Origin: Puniceicoccus vermicola
GTDB lineage: Bacteria > Verrucomicrobiota > Verrucomicrobiia > Opitutales > Puniceicoccaceae
Reading direction: 5' to 3'
Length of the DNA stretch: 64,000 bases
Assembly: GCF_014230055.1 (NCBI RefSeq)
Contig: NZ_JACHVA010000052.1
Location: 29,222 to 93,221, forward strand
Program-made: the position numbers and the translations under genes
The notes under the pieces: generated by a model
The model's database searches: none
Seen by the model: the letters and a program-made list of their open reading frames with translations, nothing else
Told to the model about the DNA's origin: nothing
Shown: positions 36,662 through 47,117 of the stretch, one piece after another
Position numbering within the stretch: position 1 is the stretch's first letter
Layout of the letters: every line of letters begins with the position of its first letter

Positions 36662-37156
36662 TTATTTTTTTCTCTTCTCAGCGAAAAATGCCTGAAGGAG
36701 GGCGTGACATTCCTCCGAGAGGACTCCGGAGGTCACGATTGGGTAGTGATTGAGAGTGCTGACCTCGCGAACATCTCCAGCCCCACCAAGGAAGCCCATT
36801 TTGGGGTCGGAGATGCCAAAGACAACTCGGCCGACCCGGCTCATGATCATTGCACCTGAGCACATCGGGCAGGGTTCTTTGGTGACGTAGAGGGTCATGG
36901 CGTTGAGGCGCTGGTCTCCGAGAAAACTCGCTGCCTGGGTGATGGCCAGAATTTCGGCATGGGCGGTGGGGTCCCCAGTCGATTCGACCTCATTGTGGGC
37001 GGATGCGACGATTTCCCCGTCCACAACCACCACGGCTCCGACCGGAACTTCGTCGGCCTTCCATGCCTCCAGTGCTTGGTTATAAGCCAAGCTCATAAAG
37101 AAGGCATCGTTGCGATCCAGTTGGGAGGGATATTTCTTTTCGAAGGGACAGTCCAC
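36662..37156 (-). CDS. tadA: tRNA-specific adenosine deaminase
   Basis: This 164-residue cytidine-deaminase-fold protein converts adenosine 34 to inosine in tRNA-Arg(ACG). The zinc site is His66-x-Glu68 (PTAHAEILAI) with Cys96 and Cys99 (EPCPMCSGAM), and DPKMGFLGGAGDV is typical of TadA. The start is uncertain: the GTG at 37156 gives the listed length, whereas an ATG at 37096 would give a more usual N-terminus (MSLAYNQALEAW). Neither has a strong ribosome-binding site. Confidence 0.93.
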   Translation of the reverse strand: MDCPFEKKYPSQLDRNDAFFMSLAYNQALEAWKADEVPVGAVVVVDGEIVASAHNEVESTGDPTAHAEILAITQAASFLGDQRLNAMTLYVTKEPCPMCSGAMIMSRVGRVVFGISDPKMGFLGGAGDVREVSTLNHYPIVTSGVLSEECHALLQAFFAEKRKK

Positions 37157-37365
37157 AGGTCTAATTGGTTTTTGATTCAGAATTCTGAGGCTTACACCCT
37201 GATTTCATAAACCGCAAGAAGAGGGATTCATCGGTTTTTCGATGGCAAGTCGGTCGTTTGAATTCTCGAAAATTTACGAATTTCTTGATCTTCTGAGGGA
37301 TAGATTCGAGGGAGTCCTTGACACCGAGCATATTTTTCCGCAACCACGGAAGGTAATAGTACATT

Positions 37366-37641
37366 ATGCCAGACGATGAAGTAGAAGTTGAAGGGAAGAT
37401 TGTGTCCGTCCTGCCCGGGACCATGTTTCGGGTTGAGCTGTCCAATGGGCACCGGGTTCTCGCCCACATCTCCGGTAAGCTGCGCAAGCACTTCATCAAG
37501 ATCACAACGGGAGACACTGTGAAAATGGTGATGAGCCCATACGATCTCGACAAAGCCCGGATTACCTATCGGTTGAGGAATTCAAATTCCAACCGCAACG
37601 CACCGATCCGCAGCTACGGTCCGCGGAATCGAAAGCGGTAG
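37366..37641 (+). CDS. infA: Translation initiation factor IF-1
   Basis: A 91-residue S1/OB-fold protein: [40 protein letters not shown], and [19 protein letters not shown] are the standard IF-1 strands. It binds the ribosomal A site during initiation. Typical IF-1 has about 72 residues; here about 18 additional residues rich in Asn, Arg and Lys extend the C-terminus ([19 protein letters not shown]). The gene stands alone between tadA and cysK. Confidence 0.95.
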   Translation: MPDDEVEVEGKIVSVLPGTMFRVELSNGHRVLAHISGKLRKHFIKITTGDTVKMVMSPYDLDKARITYRLRNSNSNRNAPIRSYGPRNRKR

Positions 37642-37839
37642 AGAGAATAAGAGGCTTTTTGCCGATCCATGTAGGTCTGGAGAATTCTCCAAGCCTTTTC
37701 CTGAGCATTCGGCCTTGGGCGGTCAGAATGGGGTTCACCCGGATAGATCGGGCTACCGTGTTGACTCCGAAGGGTTTTGGTTTTTGCCTTTCTGCTTTCT
37801 CAATTACCTAACCCACTATTTATCGAATCTTTCGAAATC

Positions 37840-38808
37840 ATGGCTATAGCAAACTCCATCATCGATACGGTCGGGAATACTCCGCTCGTCAAGATCAACA
37901 ACCTGGCGAAGGACATTGACGCGGAGATTTACCTCAAGTGTGAATTTTTCAACCCGCTTGCCAGCGTCAAGGACCGCATTGGTCGTGCAATGATCGAAGC
38001 GGCAGAGCGCGACGGCAAGCTGAGCCAGGATAGCATCGTTATCGAGCCAACCTCTGGGAACACCGGCATCGCATTGGCTTTCGTCTGCGCTGCACGCGGT
38101 TATCGCCTGATTCTGGTCATGCCGGACTCCATGTCGACCGAGCGTCGCGTTCTCTTCCGTATGCTAGGCGCCGAGCTGGTTCTGACTCCGGGAGCGAAAG
38201 GGATGAACGGAGCGATTTTGAAGGCAGGTCAGCTCGTTGACGAGTATGGCGACAAGGCTTTCATGCCGCAGCAATTTGAAAACCCGGCAAACCCGGAAGC
38301 GCACCGCAAGACGACCGCCGAAGAAATCTGGGCGCATACCGAAGGAAAAATCGACGCCTTTGTGTCGGGTGTGGGAACCGGTGGCACGATCACGGGAGTC
38401 TCCAGTGTGATCAAGGAGCGTAAAGATCTCCTCACTGTGGCCGTTGAGCCGACGGCGAGCCCGGTTATTTCCGGAGGAAAGCCCGGACCGCACAAGATTC
38501 AGGGAATCGGAGCCGGATTTATTCCGAAGAATTGCGACACTTCGCTGATCGACGAGGTCATTACGGTTTCCAACGAAGATGCGGTCGAGACTGCCCAGCA
38601 GTTGGCTCTCTCGGACGGGATCCTCGGCGGAATTTCCACCGGCGCTAACGTTTTCGCCGCGATGCAACTCGCGAAAAAGGAAGGCATGGCTGGCAAGAAG
38701 ATCGTCACGGTCGGATGCAGCTTCGGGGAGCGTTACCTGAGCACGATTCTCGCGTCGAAGGCACTCGAAGAGGTTCAGAACCTACCGACTTCCGAGCTTC
38801 CTGAGTAA
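37840..38808 (+). CDS. cysK: Cysteine synthase A (O-acetylserine sulfhydrylase)
   Basis: From the ATG at 37840 the product has 322 residues. The PLP lysine is Lys44 in [11 protein letters not shown], and the substrate loop [11 protein letters not shown], the glycine-rich phosphate loop [11 protein letters not shown], and the C-terminal [12 protein letters not shown] are all present. It makes cysteine from O-acetylserine (product of cysE in this window) and sulfide. A longer frame from 37777 lacks conserved sequence. It is followed by a strong bidirectional terminator. Confidence 0.96.
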   Translation: MAIANSIIDTVGNTPLVKINNLAKDIDAEIYLKCEFFNPLASVKDRIGRAMIEAAERDGKLSQDSIVIEPTSGNTGIALAFVCAARGYRLILVMPDSMSTERRVLFRMLGAELVLTPGAKGMNGAILKAGQLVDEYGDKAFMPQQFENPANPEAHRKTTAEEIWAHTEGKIDAFVSGVGTGGTITGVSSVIKERKDLLTVAVEPTASPVISGGKPGPHKIQGIGAGFIPKNCDTSLIDEVITVSNEDAVETAQQLALSDGILGGISTGANVFAAMQLAKKEGMAGKKIVTVGCSFGERYLSTILASKALEEVQNLPTSELPE

Positions 38809-38827
38809 GTTCGTTTTAGCATTTCCG

Positions 38828-38867
38828 AAAAAAGGCTCACCCTGTAGATGCGGGGTGAGCCTTTTTG
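38828..38867. terminator. Bidirectional terminator between cysK and lexA
   Basis: GGCTCACCC at 38834-38842 pairs with GGGTGAGCC at 38853-38861. It is flanked by six A residues on the left and five T residues on the right, so it works in both directions. It separates convergent cysK and lexA. Confidence 0.92.
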
Positions 38868-38900
38868 TTCGAAAGATTTGATCTACGCCGAGCAGTCTCG

Positions 38901-39539
38901 TCAGAGACGCCGGACGATCGAAGTCGCAACTCCTTGGACGATGAGCTCATCAATCGGGTAGAGCTCGGGATAGTCCGGGTTTTCCGCCTTAAGGTAGGGG
39001 GTGGGGCTGCCGCTGCTGCGAACGAAGCGCTTGAGGGTGGTCTCTCCATCAATCAGAGCGGCTACGATATCGCCGTTCTTCGGTTCGCGGGTTTCCACGA
39101 CCACCGTGTCGCCATCTTGGATGCCAGCATTGATCATGGATTCACCGCGCACGCGAATGGCGAAGGTCCGGCGATTGCGGCGTTGGCGGGCGGTGAAGGA
39201 ATCAACCTGCAGCGTATCGATCTGCCCGCCCGATTCGACCCGATCCGGATAGCCGGCGGCGATATTTCCCATGACCGGGATATCGACCACATCCATGACG
39301 TTCTCGTCGTCATCGGCGAGGTTATCAGGAATGCGGAGCCGAAAGGCCCGAGCTTGATGGGGCTGACGTTCCAAGAACCCCTTTTTCTCCAAAGCTCTCA
39401 AGTGGCCGACGACCGCGTTGGTGCTTTTGAAGCCAAATTCTTGCTGAATCTCTCGAATACTGGGCCAGTAGCCCTGCTCGGTTGAGCGCTCCTGAATAAA
39501 GGTGAGAATCTGCTGTTGGCGGAAAGTGAGGTCCTTCAT
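38901..39539 (-). CDS. lexA: LexA repressor of the SOS response
   Basis: From the ATG at 39539 the protein has 212 residues. The winged helix N-terminal domain shows [16 protein letters not shown] and the recognition region [20 protein letters not shown]. The self-cleavage site is Ala95-Gly96 ([10 protein letters not shown]) and the catalytic dyad is Ser134 ([11 protein letters not shown]) and Lys170 (GETTLKRF). LexA represses DNA-repair genes until RecA filaments trigger cleavage. A palindromic site lies 22 bases upstream of the start, suggesting autoregulation. No partner repair gene follows it. Confidence 0.95.
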   Translation of the reverse strand: MKDLTFRQQQILTFIQERSTEQGYWPSIREIQQEFGFKSTNAVVGHLRALEKKGFLERQPHQARAFRLRIPDNLADDDENVMDVVDIPVMGNIAAGYPDRVESGGQIDTLQVDSFTARQRRNRRTFAIRVRGESMINAGIQDGDTVVVETREPKNGDIVAALIDGETTLKRFVRSSGSPTPYLKAENPDYPELYPIDELIVQGVATSIVRRL

Positions 39540-39560
39540 AGTGAACGTAAGGATACCTGA

Positions 39561-39574
39561 ACATGTGGTCATGT
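39561..39574. promoter_or_regulatory. Candidate LexA operator (SOS box)
   Basis: ACATG - TGGT - CATGT is a perfect inverted repeat with a four-base spacer; including outer bases it reads GAACATG - TGGT - CATGTCC, nearly symmetric. It lies 22 bases upstream of lexA, in the expected autoregulatory position. It also lies upstream of gltX on the other strand, though 177 bases away. The site is inferred from symmetry and position only. Confidence 0.5.
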
Positions 39575-39750
39575 CCAGCGCAAATCCTCCCCATTCAAGC
39601 ACTTCTGAAGAATCGGGTGTATTCTTAGTAACCTGGTTAAAAATTCTTTACGGAAAAAGAATGGAAATCCGGGGCGGGAAACCGCGAAATCCGTGTCAAT
39701 GGTTAGGAAATAGGGTTGAATTTCGTCGGTGGGATCGGGAGATTGGCTCG

Positions 39751-41142
39751 ATGCCCGATGTTCGAGTGCGATTTGCGCCGAGTCCAACCGGTTTCTTTCA
39801 CATTGGCAGTGCCCGTACGGCGCTGTTCAACTGGTTGTACGCGCGTCACTGTAATGGAATCTTTGTCCTCCGGATCGAGGATACCGACCATGAGCGGAAT
39901 ACTCCGGAAGCCCTGCGGGTGCTTCTTGAGGGTATGCGCTGGTTGGGTCTCGACTGGGATGAGGGGCCGGAAGTTGGTGGAGATAAGGGACCTTATTTCC
40001 AGAGCCAGCGGTCGGAGATTTATAAGGCGGCGGTTCAAAAGCTGCTGGATAACGGGCGCGCTTACGAGAAAGACGGAGCAGTTTTCTTCCGTCTGGAAGG
40101 CGAGCGGTACCGTGAGCACGATCAATACCTCGGCGAAGAGGTTGAGAAGGTGCGTGCGGAGCCGATGATTTTCGAGGATGCGATCCGCGGCCGCATTGAG
40201 CGGGTCGTGGACCGCGACTTTCCGATTGTCCGGGCCAATGGGGATCCGGTGTTTCACCTCGTGAACGTGGTGGATGACATTGAAATGGGCATCACCCACG
40301 TGATCCGGGGCGAGGACCATCTGGCTAACACTGCCCGCCATCTCGAACTCTTTTACGCGTTGGGCGCGAAGCCGCCCGTCTTTGCCCACCTCCCGCTGAT
40401 CCTTAAGGATCCGGCAGTGGGGAAAGGGAAAATGAGCAAACGCGACCAGGGAGCTCTCATTGAGGAGTATCAAAACCGCCACTTTCTCGCGGAGGCGGTG
40501 CGGAACTTCCTCTGCCTGCTCGGCTGGAACCCGAAGGATGATCGTGAGATCATGCCGATTGGGGAGATTATCGAGAATTTCGATTTTCCCGGGATCCAGA
40601 AGGGAGCGGCCCGTTTTGATGAGGCGAAGCTTCGCCATATGAACGGTCACTACCTGCGCGAGCTGCCCGTTGAGTCTTACGCCTGGCTGGCCCGCCCGAT
40701 TTTGGCCGGAGCTGGAATCATCGAGGAAGACGCGGACGAAGATTTCCTCCAGAAGGTTCTGGAACTTTGCCGGCCCAAGTTGGATCTCTTGGAGAATCTC
40801 GGGGACTACTGTGGCTTTTTCTTCACGCGGGACTATCCGATGGACGAGAAGGCACGGGCGAAAGTTGGGAAAAAGGCGGATCCTTCGGTCCTGGCCACTG
40901 AGCTCTTGGCCGAAGTCCGAGCCGAAGGAAGTAAAGGATCTGCAGGATTTGAGTTGGCGATAGAAAGGGCGGCTGAAAAGAACGACCGCAAATCTGGAGC
41001 CTATCGTCCACTGACCCGTTTCGCGGTGACTGGAAGTCTTTCCGGTCCAGACTTGGGGGCCATCATCGATCTTCTCGGTTTGGAGGAGGTCGCAGCGCGG
41101 CTGGAAAAGCTGGCCGCGGAAAAAGAGGAGGAAAATTCATGA
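39751..41142 (+). CDS. gltX: Glutamyl-tRNA synthetase
   Basis: From the ATG at 39751 the product has 463 residues, normal for bacterial GluRS. Class I signatures are present: [20 protein letters not shown] (HIGH-type at residues 17-20) and [12 protein letters not shown] (KMSKR). It charges tRNA-Glu. The upstream extension of the open frame back to 39502 crosses the lexA promoter and has no homologous character. It overlaps glnS by ATGA, so both synthetases for the Glu/Gln pair are made from one message. Confidence 0.96.
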   Translation: MPDVRVRFAPSPTGFFHIGSARTALFNWLYARHCNGIFVLRIEDTDHERNTPEALRVLLEGMRWLGLDWDEGPEVGGDKGPYFQSQRSEIYKAAVQKLLDNGRAYEKDGAVFFRLEGERYREHDQYLGEEVEKVRAEPMIFEDAIRGRIERVVDRDFPIVRANGDPVFHLVNVVDDIEMGITHVIRGEDHLANTARHLELFYALGAKPPVFAHLPLILKDPAVGKGKMSKRDQGALIEEYQNRHFLAEAVRNFLCLLGWNPKDDREIMPIGEIIENFDFPGIQKGAARFDEAKLRHMNGHYLRELPVESYAWLARPILAGAGIIEEDADEDFLQKVLELCRPKLDLLENLGDYCGFFFTRDYPMDEKARAKVGKKADPSVLATELLAEVRAEGSKGSAGFELAIERAAEKNDRKSGAYRPLTRFAVTGSLSGPDLGAIIDLLGLEEVAARLEKLAAEKEEENS

Positions 41143-42788
41143 GCGCAGAAGAGCATCAGGATTTCGTGCGACGGATCGTCGCCGACGATGTGGCTGCGGG
41201 GAAGTGTCCGGATGGGGTCGCAACGCGTTTCCCTCCGGAGCCGAACGGTTACCTGCACTTGGGGCACGCCAAATCGATCTGCCTGAATTTCGGGATCGCC
41301 GAAGAGTTTGGCGGACGCTGCAACTTGCGTTTCGACGATACGAATCCTGAGAAAGAGGACGAGGAATACGTCGAGTCGATCCGTCAGGACATCCGCTGGC
41401 TCGGGTTCGAGTGGGATCGGGAGTGCTTCGCCTCCGACTACTTCGAGCAACTCTTCGAGTGGGGATTGGCTCTGATCGACAAGGGTCATGCGTATGTCTG
41501 TGAGCTCAACGGCGAGGAAATCCGGCGCACCCGAGGGACCTTGACCGAGCCCGGCGAAGCGAGTCCCTATCGAGATCGTCCGGCAGCCGAGAGTCGGGAT
41601 CTCTTTCAGCGGATGCGGGCCGGGGAGTTTCCCGACGGCTCGCGGGTGCTGCGGGCAAAGATCGACATGGCTCATCCGAATCTGAACCTGCGGGACCCTG
41701 TGCTCTACCGGATCCGGAGAGCCCACCATCACCGCACGGGAGATGCTTGGCCGATTTACCCGACCTACGACTACACCCACGGACAGAGCGATTCGATCGA
41801 GAAGATCACCCACTCGGTCTGTACCTTGGAGTTTGAAAATCACCGGCCGCTCTACGACTGGTTTATCGAGAAGCTCGAAATTTTCCCGTCGCGGCAATAT
41901 GAGTTCGCCCGGTTGAACCTCGAGTACACCCTCATGAGCAAGCGGAGGCTGATCCAGCTCGTGACGGAGGGGCACGTTCGCGGTTGGGATGATCCCCGCC
42001 TGCCGACGCTTCGGGGAATTCGCCGCCGTGGTGTCCCCGCGGAAGCGATTCGTAACTTTTGCCGCACGATCGGCGTAACCAAATTCGATTCGGTGACGGA
42101 TTACGCTCTCTTCGAGCACTGTGTCCGCGACGTCATGAACCGCGATTGCTCCCGGGCGATGGCGGTTCTGGATCCGATCCCGGTCACGATCACCAATTTC
42201 GGCGAAGACGAAGAGCTGGAAGTCGAGGCGGTTAACAATCCGGAGAAGCCGGAGGCTGGGGCTCGCAAGGTTCCGTTTTCAAATCGGATTTTCATCGAAC
42301 GTTCGGATTTCATGGAAAATCCGCCGAAGAAGTTCTTCCGACTCTCTCCTGGTTCTGAAGTGCGTCTTCGCTATGCGTATGTGCTTCGCTGTGATGGGGT
42401 TGAGAAAGACGAGGCTGGCAATATCGTCGGTCTCACGGCCTCTGTGGACCGCGATACTCTCGGAAAGCAGCCCGAAGGGCGTAAAGTGAAAGGGGTGATC
42501 CACTGGGTCTCGCAGCAGCATGCGATTCCGGCCGAAGTCCGCCTTTACGACCGTCTCTACTCGGTGCCCAACCCTGGTGCGGAGCGGGATCCAGTCGAGG
42601 ACCTGAATCCGGAGTCCCTCAAGATCATCGAGGGCTATTTGGAGCCGTCCCTAGGAGAGATTCCGAATGGGGAAAGCGTTCAGTTTGAGCGGACGGGCTA
42701 CTTTGCCCGTGACCCGGATTCCAGCCCGGATCGTCCTGTTTTTAACCGGACGGTCACCCTTAAGGACTCGTGGGGAAAGAAAAAATAG
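41139..42788 (+). CDS. glnS: Glutaminyl-tRNA synthetase
   Basis: The 549-residue protein has the GlnRS features: [20 protein letters not shown] (HIGH), [26 protein letters not shown] and the KMSKS-type LMSKRRL. The C-terminal half is the double beta-barrel anticodon-binding domain. It directly charges tRNA-Gln, so the organism need not rely wholly on amidotransferase conversion of Glu-tRNA. It is coupled to gltX through an ATGA overlap. A 128-base spacer separates it from the kinase gene. Confidence 0.96.
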   Translation: MSAEEHQDFVRRIVADDVAAGKCPDGVATRFPPEPNGYLHLGHAKSICLNFGIAEEFGGRCNLRFDDTNPEKEDEEYVESIRQDIRWLGFEWDRECFASDYFEQLFEWGLALIDKGHAYVCELNGEEIRRTRGTLTEPGEASPYRDRPAAESRDLFQRMRAGEFPDGSRVLRAKIDMAHPNLNLRDPVLYRIRRAHHHRTGDAWPIYPTYDYTHGQSDSIEKITHSVCTLEFENHRPLYDWFIEKLEIFPSRQYEFARLNLEYTLMSKRRLIQLVTEGHVRGWDDPRLPTLRGIRRRGVPAEAIRNFCRTIGVTKFDSVTDYALFEHCVRDVMNRDCSRAMAVLDPIPVTITNFGEDEELEVEAVNNPEKPEAGARKVPFSNRIFIERSDFMENPPKKFFRLSPGSEVRLRYAYVLRCDGVEKDEAGNIVGLTASVDRDTLGKQPEGRKVKGVIHWVSQQHAIPAEVRLYDRLYSVPNPGAERDPVEDLNPESLKIIEGYLEPSLGEIPNGESVQFERTGYFARDPDSSPDRPVFNRTVTLKDSWGKKK

Positions 42789-42916
42789 GGAAAAGGGGAG
42801 AGGATAGGACAAAAGCACTCGTTTTATGAAGAGCGACTTCCAGTTTTTTTGGGGTTTTGTTAATCTTCTGGTAAGCAAGGTATTGCGAAATCTGATTTGA
42901 TCCTCTATTTCTTTTA

Positions 42917-45037
42917 ATGAGAATGGGATACTTATTGAAACTAATTGGTCTGACTGGGCTGTATTTTCTCAGTGGGCAGATTGGTTGGTTGTTTCCCGAC
43001 GCTTTTTACACAATCACGCCTCTCTGGCTTCCAGGAGGGGTGGGACTGGTCTTTCTCTACTTCCTGGGTTACCGTTATTTCCCAGCGATATGGATCGGTC
43101 TCTTTGTCCTGAATCTTTTCCACGGGAATATGGGGCATGGATTTGCGGCCCTGACGGCGACGGGGACGACCCTGGCGACGCTGACCGCTGTGGTTCTTCT
43201 GCGAAATCGGGATTTCCACTCGTCGCTGAATCGGGTGCGGGACCTTTTCCCGCTAATCTATTCGGTCATCATCCTCTCATCGCTCTCGGCGCTGACCGGA
43301 GCCTTGGGCGTTTTCAATTTTACGGATTCTGACGAGCTCGTCTTTTTTGAAGTCTTTTCGACTTGGTGGGTCGGTGAGGCGATCGGCGGACTGATTATTG
43401 GTTCCCTCGGATTTGTCTGGTGGGGCAACCCGCAGTTTGGGCGTCAACGCCGGTTGGAGTTGGCCTCCTTGATCGTCGGGGTGATTGGGATCAGCGTCCT
43501 GTGCTTTTATAATGATAACGCCGACCCTGTAGAGCGGTTCCAGTTCTCGTTTATCGTATTTCCCTCCCTGGTTTGGGCAGCTTTGCGGTTTGGACCTCAT
43601 GGAACCACCTTGGTCACCTTGTTGATTACTGTGATTGCCCTCCTTGGAACGGTTCAGGATTACGGGTTGTTCAGTTTTGCCTCTCCCTCGCAGAGGCTCT
43701 TTCTCCTCCAGAGTTATCTCGCGGTCATTTCGCTGACCGGCCTCGTGCTCAGTTCGTCGTCGACGGAGCAGAGTGAGAATGAGGAAGCGCTCCGGATTGC
43801 CAACGATTCGCTCGAAGACTCGGTCCGCTCCTTTTCGGAGACCGCTCGTGAAGCTCGCAAAGCCAATCAGAAGAAGAGCGAGTTCCTCGCCCTGATGAGC
43901 CACGAACTCCGCAATCCTCTGAACGGGGTCGTCGGTTTCACCAGTCTGCTGATGAACACGGATCTGACCCGTGCCCAGCGTGACCACATCAGAATGATTC
44001 ACTCCAGCGGCGAAACGCTGTTGGGGATGATCGATGAGATTCTTGATTTCAACCGCATCGAAACCAATCGTCCGGAGTTGGACGAAACCCCATTCTCCAT
44101 GCGCAGACTCGTTGGGGAGGTTGCCGACACTTTCCGCTTTCATTCAGATCGTAAGTCAGTCGCGCTTGAGCTGGATTATCCCGAAAACCTCTCTGATTTC
44201 GTGATCGGAGATCACCAGCGCATCCGCCAAGTGCTCAACAACCTTGTCGGGAATGCGGTTAAATTCACTGATGAGGGATCGGTCGTGATCCGCGTTTCCG
44301 AAGAAAAAATCCCGGGTAAGGACGGCTCTCTGAAAATGAAAATTGCCGTCGTTGATACCGGAATCGGAATCGAAAAGGAGGAGGCGGATCGGCTCTTCGC
44401 TCCATTCTCCCAGGCCAACCAGACGATCGCGGGCCGGTTTGGCGGCACGGGTCTCGGACTTGTGATCTCCAAGAACCTGAGCGATGTCCTCGGGGCCTCG
44501 ATCACGTTGGAAAGCGAACCCGGCGAGGGTTCTACCTTTTTCTTTACGGTGCCTCTCATTGAGACGAGTTCGAGCGAAGTTCTGGCGAAAGAGGAACAAG
44601 AGCATTCCGAGTATCCGATGGAGCGCTTTCCCTCCCTGCCGGCTCAGCGGATTCTTATCGCCGAAGACAACTCCACGAACCAGCGAGTGGTTCAGCAGTT
44701 GCTGGATCGTCTCGGTCATGCTTCCCGGGTGGCCCGCGATGGCCGGGAGGCCCTGGACCTTCTTAAGAAGGAGCGTTTTGACGTAGTTCTTCTCGATATT
44801 CGGATGCCGGGCATTGATGGTTACGCCGTGGCCCGGGCCGTCCGCGAAGGCAAGTGCGGTCTCGACCTGCGTTCTCTTCCGATTGTCGCCGTGACGGCTC
44901 ATGCAATGGCCGAGGATAAAGAGAAGACCCGCGAAGCGGGTATGAACGGGCACTTGACCAAGCCCTTCGACCTCGAAAAGTTGGCCAAAGTCTTGGCGGA
45001 GGTAGTCGGCTCTAGTGAAGAATCGAAATCGGCCTGA
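42917..45037 (+). CDS. Hybrid sensor histidine kinase with MASE1-like membrane domain
   Basis: A 706-residue protein. Residues 1-280 form a multi-spanning membrane region that resembles MASE1 (LWLPGGVGLVFLYFLGYRYFP, then IGLFVLNLFHGN). A short linker leads to a HisKA domain with His329 in ALMSHELRNPLNG, then the ATPase domain (NNLVGNAVKF, VVDTGIGIEKEE, FGGTGLGLVI). The C-terminal receiver domain has Asp627 in VVLLDIRMPGIDGY and a preceding acidic pair in IAEDNSTNQR. No HPt domain is included and no response regulator gene is adjacent, so the output is unknown. The stimulus is also unknown. Confidence 0.9.
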   Translation: MRMGYLLKLIGLTGLYFLSGQIGWLFPDAFYTITPLWLPGGVGLVFLYFLGYRYFPAIWIGLFVLNLFHGNMGHGFAALTATGTTLATLTAVVLLRNRDFHSSLNRVRDLFPLIYSVIILSSLSALTGALGVFNFTDSDELVFFEVFSTWWVGEAIGGLIIGSLGFVWWGNPQFGRQRRLELASLIVGVIGISVLCFYNDNADPVERFQFSFIVFPSLVWAALRFGPHGTTLVTLLITVIALLGTVQDYGLFSFASPSQRLFLLQSYLAVISLTGLVLSSSSTEQSENEEALRIANDSLEDSVRSFSETAREARKANQKKSEFLALMSHELRNPLNGVVGFTSLLMNTDLTRAQRDHIRMIHSSGETLLGMIDEILDFNRIETNRPELDETPFSMRRLVGEVADTFRFHSDRKSVALELDYPENLSDFVIGDHQRIRQVLNNLVGNAVKFTDEGSVVIRVSEEKIPGKDGSLKMKIAVVDTGIGIEKEEADRLFAPFSQANQTIAGRFGGTGLGLVISKNLSDVLGASITLESEPGEGSTFFFTVPLIETSSSEVLAKEEQEHSEYPMERFPSLPAQRILIAEDNSTNQRVVQQLLDRLGHASRVARDGREALDLLKKERFDVVLLDIRMPGIDGYAVARAVREGKCGLDLRSLPIVAVTAHAMAEDKEKTREAGMNGHLTKPFDLEKLAKVLAEVVGSSEESKSA

Positions 45038-45130
45038 TTCTCGGTGCGGACAGTAGGGTTTCAGGCTCCGGATTCTCTTTATTCCCGTGGTGACAAGCGC
45101 ACCGGGATTGTGTCATGATCCTCACTTTCG

Positions 45131-45871
45131 ATGTCCAACGGATTGCCTCAAGATAACTTTCCCGAACACGTCGCCATCATCATGGACGGCAACGGTCGGT
45201 GGGCTCGTAAACGCTTCCTGCCCCGCATTGAGGGGCATCGCCAAGGAGTGAAGAACGTCCGCAAGCTCTTGGAGTCACTCGGCGATTCGCCGATTCGGTA
45301 TCTGACTCTTTTTGCCTTCAGTGTTGAAAACTGGCAACGCCCGAAGGAGGAGGTCAATGCTCTCATGGATCTCTTGAAGCAATTTCTGCGTCGGGAGTCC
45401 CGCTTATTGGTGAAGAATCGGATTCGCTTGGAAACGATCGGTCGCCGGGATGAATTGCCCGAAGAGGTTCAGCGAGAACTCGACCGGGTCAAACAAGAGA
45501 CTTCTGAGTTCGACGAGCATGTTCTGACGCTTGCCCTGAATTATGGATCCAGGACGGAGGTCTTTGATGCGACTCGACGCATTGCCGAGGACCTTGCTTC
45601 AGGGGCAATCACGGAGTCTCCGACCGAATGGGAGGATTATCGAAAATATCTTTATACGGGGCACATGCCCGATCCCGACCTCATTATCCGGACTTCCGGA
45701 GAGTGGCGGGTCAGCAATTTTCTACTTCTTCAAGGGGCGTACGCAGAGCTTTATTTCTGCGAAATCCCTTGGCCTGAGTTCACCATCCATCACTTCAACG
45801 AAGCCTTGGCTTCCTATTCGCAAAGAGAGCGCCGCTTTGGACGTGTCCCGGCCTCTCCCGCGGAAGTTTGA
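45131..45871 (+). CDS. uppS: Undecaprenyl diphosphate synthase
   Basis: The 246-residue cis-prenyltransferase has HVAIIMDGNGRWARKR with the essential Asp19, EGHRQGVKNVRKL, LTLFAFSVENWQRP and the C-terminal PDLIIRTSGEWRVSNFLLLQ. It makes the C55 carrier lipid used for peptidoglycan and O-antigen. It is followed 36 bases later by cdsA, the arrangement seen in many bacteria (uppS-cdsA). The start at 45131 begins normally and needs no adjustment. Confidence 0.96.
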   Translation: MSNGLPQDNFPEHVAIIMDGNGRWARKRFLPRIEGHRQGVKNVRKLLESLGDSPIRYLTLFAFSVENWQRPKEEVNALMDLLKQFLRRESRLLVKNRIRLETIGRRDELPEEVQRELDRVKQETSEFDEHVLTLALNYGSRTEVFDATRRIAEDLASGAITESPTEWEDYRKYLYTGHMPDPDLIIRTSGEWRVSNFLLLQGAYAELYFCEIPWPEFTIHHFNEALASYSQRERRFGRVPASPAEV

Positions 45872-45907
45872 CCGAGCTGCGCCCCCGGGCGCCAACCCTC
45901 CAAGCAA

Positions 45908-46741
45908 TTGAAACAACGCATTATCACCACGATCGTTCTCTGGCTCGTCATCATCGGAATGCTCACGCTTTTCCGTATTTACGGTGGCTTGGCTCTCATC
46001 CTTCTCCTCTCAGGCCTCGCCCAATACGAGACCTACGGGCTTCTCTCTCGCACCGGCGGTGAACCCCGAAGGGTCGAGGGCGTGGTCCTCGGCTCGATCT
46101 TTATGATCCTGGTCGCGGGGATTTCCCTGTGTGGCTATGGTGCCGTGGCGTACCCTGCAGCTCTGGGAATCATCCTCCCGATTTTGGTTACGGTAGTGAT
46201 GTTGCAAACACCGGTGCATCAGCTGGCCCGACGCCTCTTCCCGACTCTTACCGGCTTTTTGTTGGTCCCTGCCTGCTTGGCCTTCTTTGCACTCTTGTCG
46301 ACCTTGCCGACTGTCGAGCCTGCGCAAGGACTCTTCCTCGCTGTCTGGGTTGTGGCGGTGGCCAAATTCTCGGATGTAGGGGCGCTCTTGATTGGTAGCC
46401 GCATCGGCCGCCGCCCGCTGGCTCCGGCCTACAGTCCCAAGAAAACCATTGAAGGGGCGTTGGGAGGAGTTGCCACTTCCGCTTTGGTCGGTTGCCTGCT
46501 GCCGATTCTCTTTCCCTCGCTCGCCCCGGAGGGCATGTCTTTTATCCTCTGTCTTTTCCTGGGAATCATTCTTGGAGCCGTGGCCATCATTTCCGATTTG
46601 CTCGGCTCTGCCATGAAGCGGATCGCCAACGTCAAAGACAGCGGAACGAAAATCCCTGGGATCGGCGGGGGCCTGGACCTAGTCGACAGCCTCCTCTTTA
46701 CCGGACCTCTCGGTTACGCGGTGCTGGTGCTGGTGTTGTAA
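45908..46741 (+). CDS. cdsA: Phosphatidate cytidylyltransferase
   Basis: This 277-residue integral membrane enzyme makes CDP-diacylglycerol from phosphatidate and CTP. It starts at TTG with hydrophobic helices throughout. The C-terminal signature region is clear (KFSDVGALLIGSRIGRRPL, YSPKKTIEGALGG, LGSAMKRIANVKDSG). Within it the common Pro-Gly-His-Gly-Gly and Asp-Arg elements read PGIGGGLDLVDS, a variant form. It is the downstream partner of uppS and is followed at once by REP-like repeats. Confidence 0.92.
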   Translation: MKQRIITTIVLWLVIIGMLTLFRIYGGLALILLLSGLAQYETYGLLSRTGGEPRRVEGVVLGSIFMILVAGISLCGYGAVAYPAALGIILPILVTVVMLQTPVHQLARRLFPTLTGFLLVPACLAFFALLSTLPTVEPAQGLFLAVWVVAVAKFSDVGALLIGSRIGRRPLAPAYSPKKTIEGALGGVATSALVGCLLPILFPSLAPEGMSFILCLFLGIILGAVAIISDLLGSAMKRIANVKDSGTKIPGIGGGLDLVDSLLFTGPLGYAVLVLVL

Positions 46742-47117
46742 GGTAGTAACGCAACCATTCGTCGGGTTTTGTTTCCGACGGAAGGATTGAAGTGGGTTCG
46801 TTGTCTCGGAGGAACTCTGTAGAAACGGCTGTCGCCGTTCCTCTCCATTGATCGGTGGTTAAGGATTTGCGAAAATTGGGAGCGGAATGGCGATAGCCAT
46901 TTCGTCGGCAAAGGGGTGGGAATTCCTTAATTCTCGGAGGAGCCTGCAGAAACGGCTCTCGCCGTTCCTCTCCAATGAACGGGGATTAAGGATTCGCGGA
47001 ATGTGGGAGCGGAATGGCGATAGCCATTTTGATTGGGCTTCCGTCGTCATCCTACGGGTCAACTCGGCGGAAAATTTGAACCTTGCGAGCAGCTCTGAAA
47101 ATGAACAATTTTCGTGA
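46742..47117. repeat. REP/BIME-like array upstream of RAYT, family 2
   Basis: Two alternating hairpins recur with a 127-base period. Hairpin A (AACGGC - TGTC or TCTC - GCCGTT) is at 46824-46839 and 46951-46966. Hairpin B (AATGGC - GATA - GCCATT) is at 46886-46901 and 47013-47028. The reverse complement of A has a core like that of B, so they are the same element in opposite orientation, as in BIMEs. A degenerate B half is visible near 46755. There is no coding sequence here. Confidence 0.88.

Noticed and set aside
37642..37839. SAM or other riboswitch before cysK
   Set aside because: The leader shows no conserved riboswitch core that I can identify.
39703..40650. Minus-strand 315-residue frame inside gltX
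   Set aside because: Antisense of gltX, whose HIGH and KMSKR motifs are clear.
41001..42119. Minus-strand 372-residue frame inside glnS and the end of gltX
   Set aside because: Antisense shadow; spans two real genes on the other strand.
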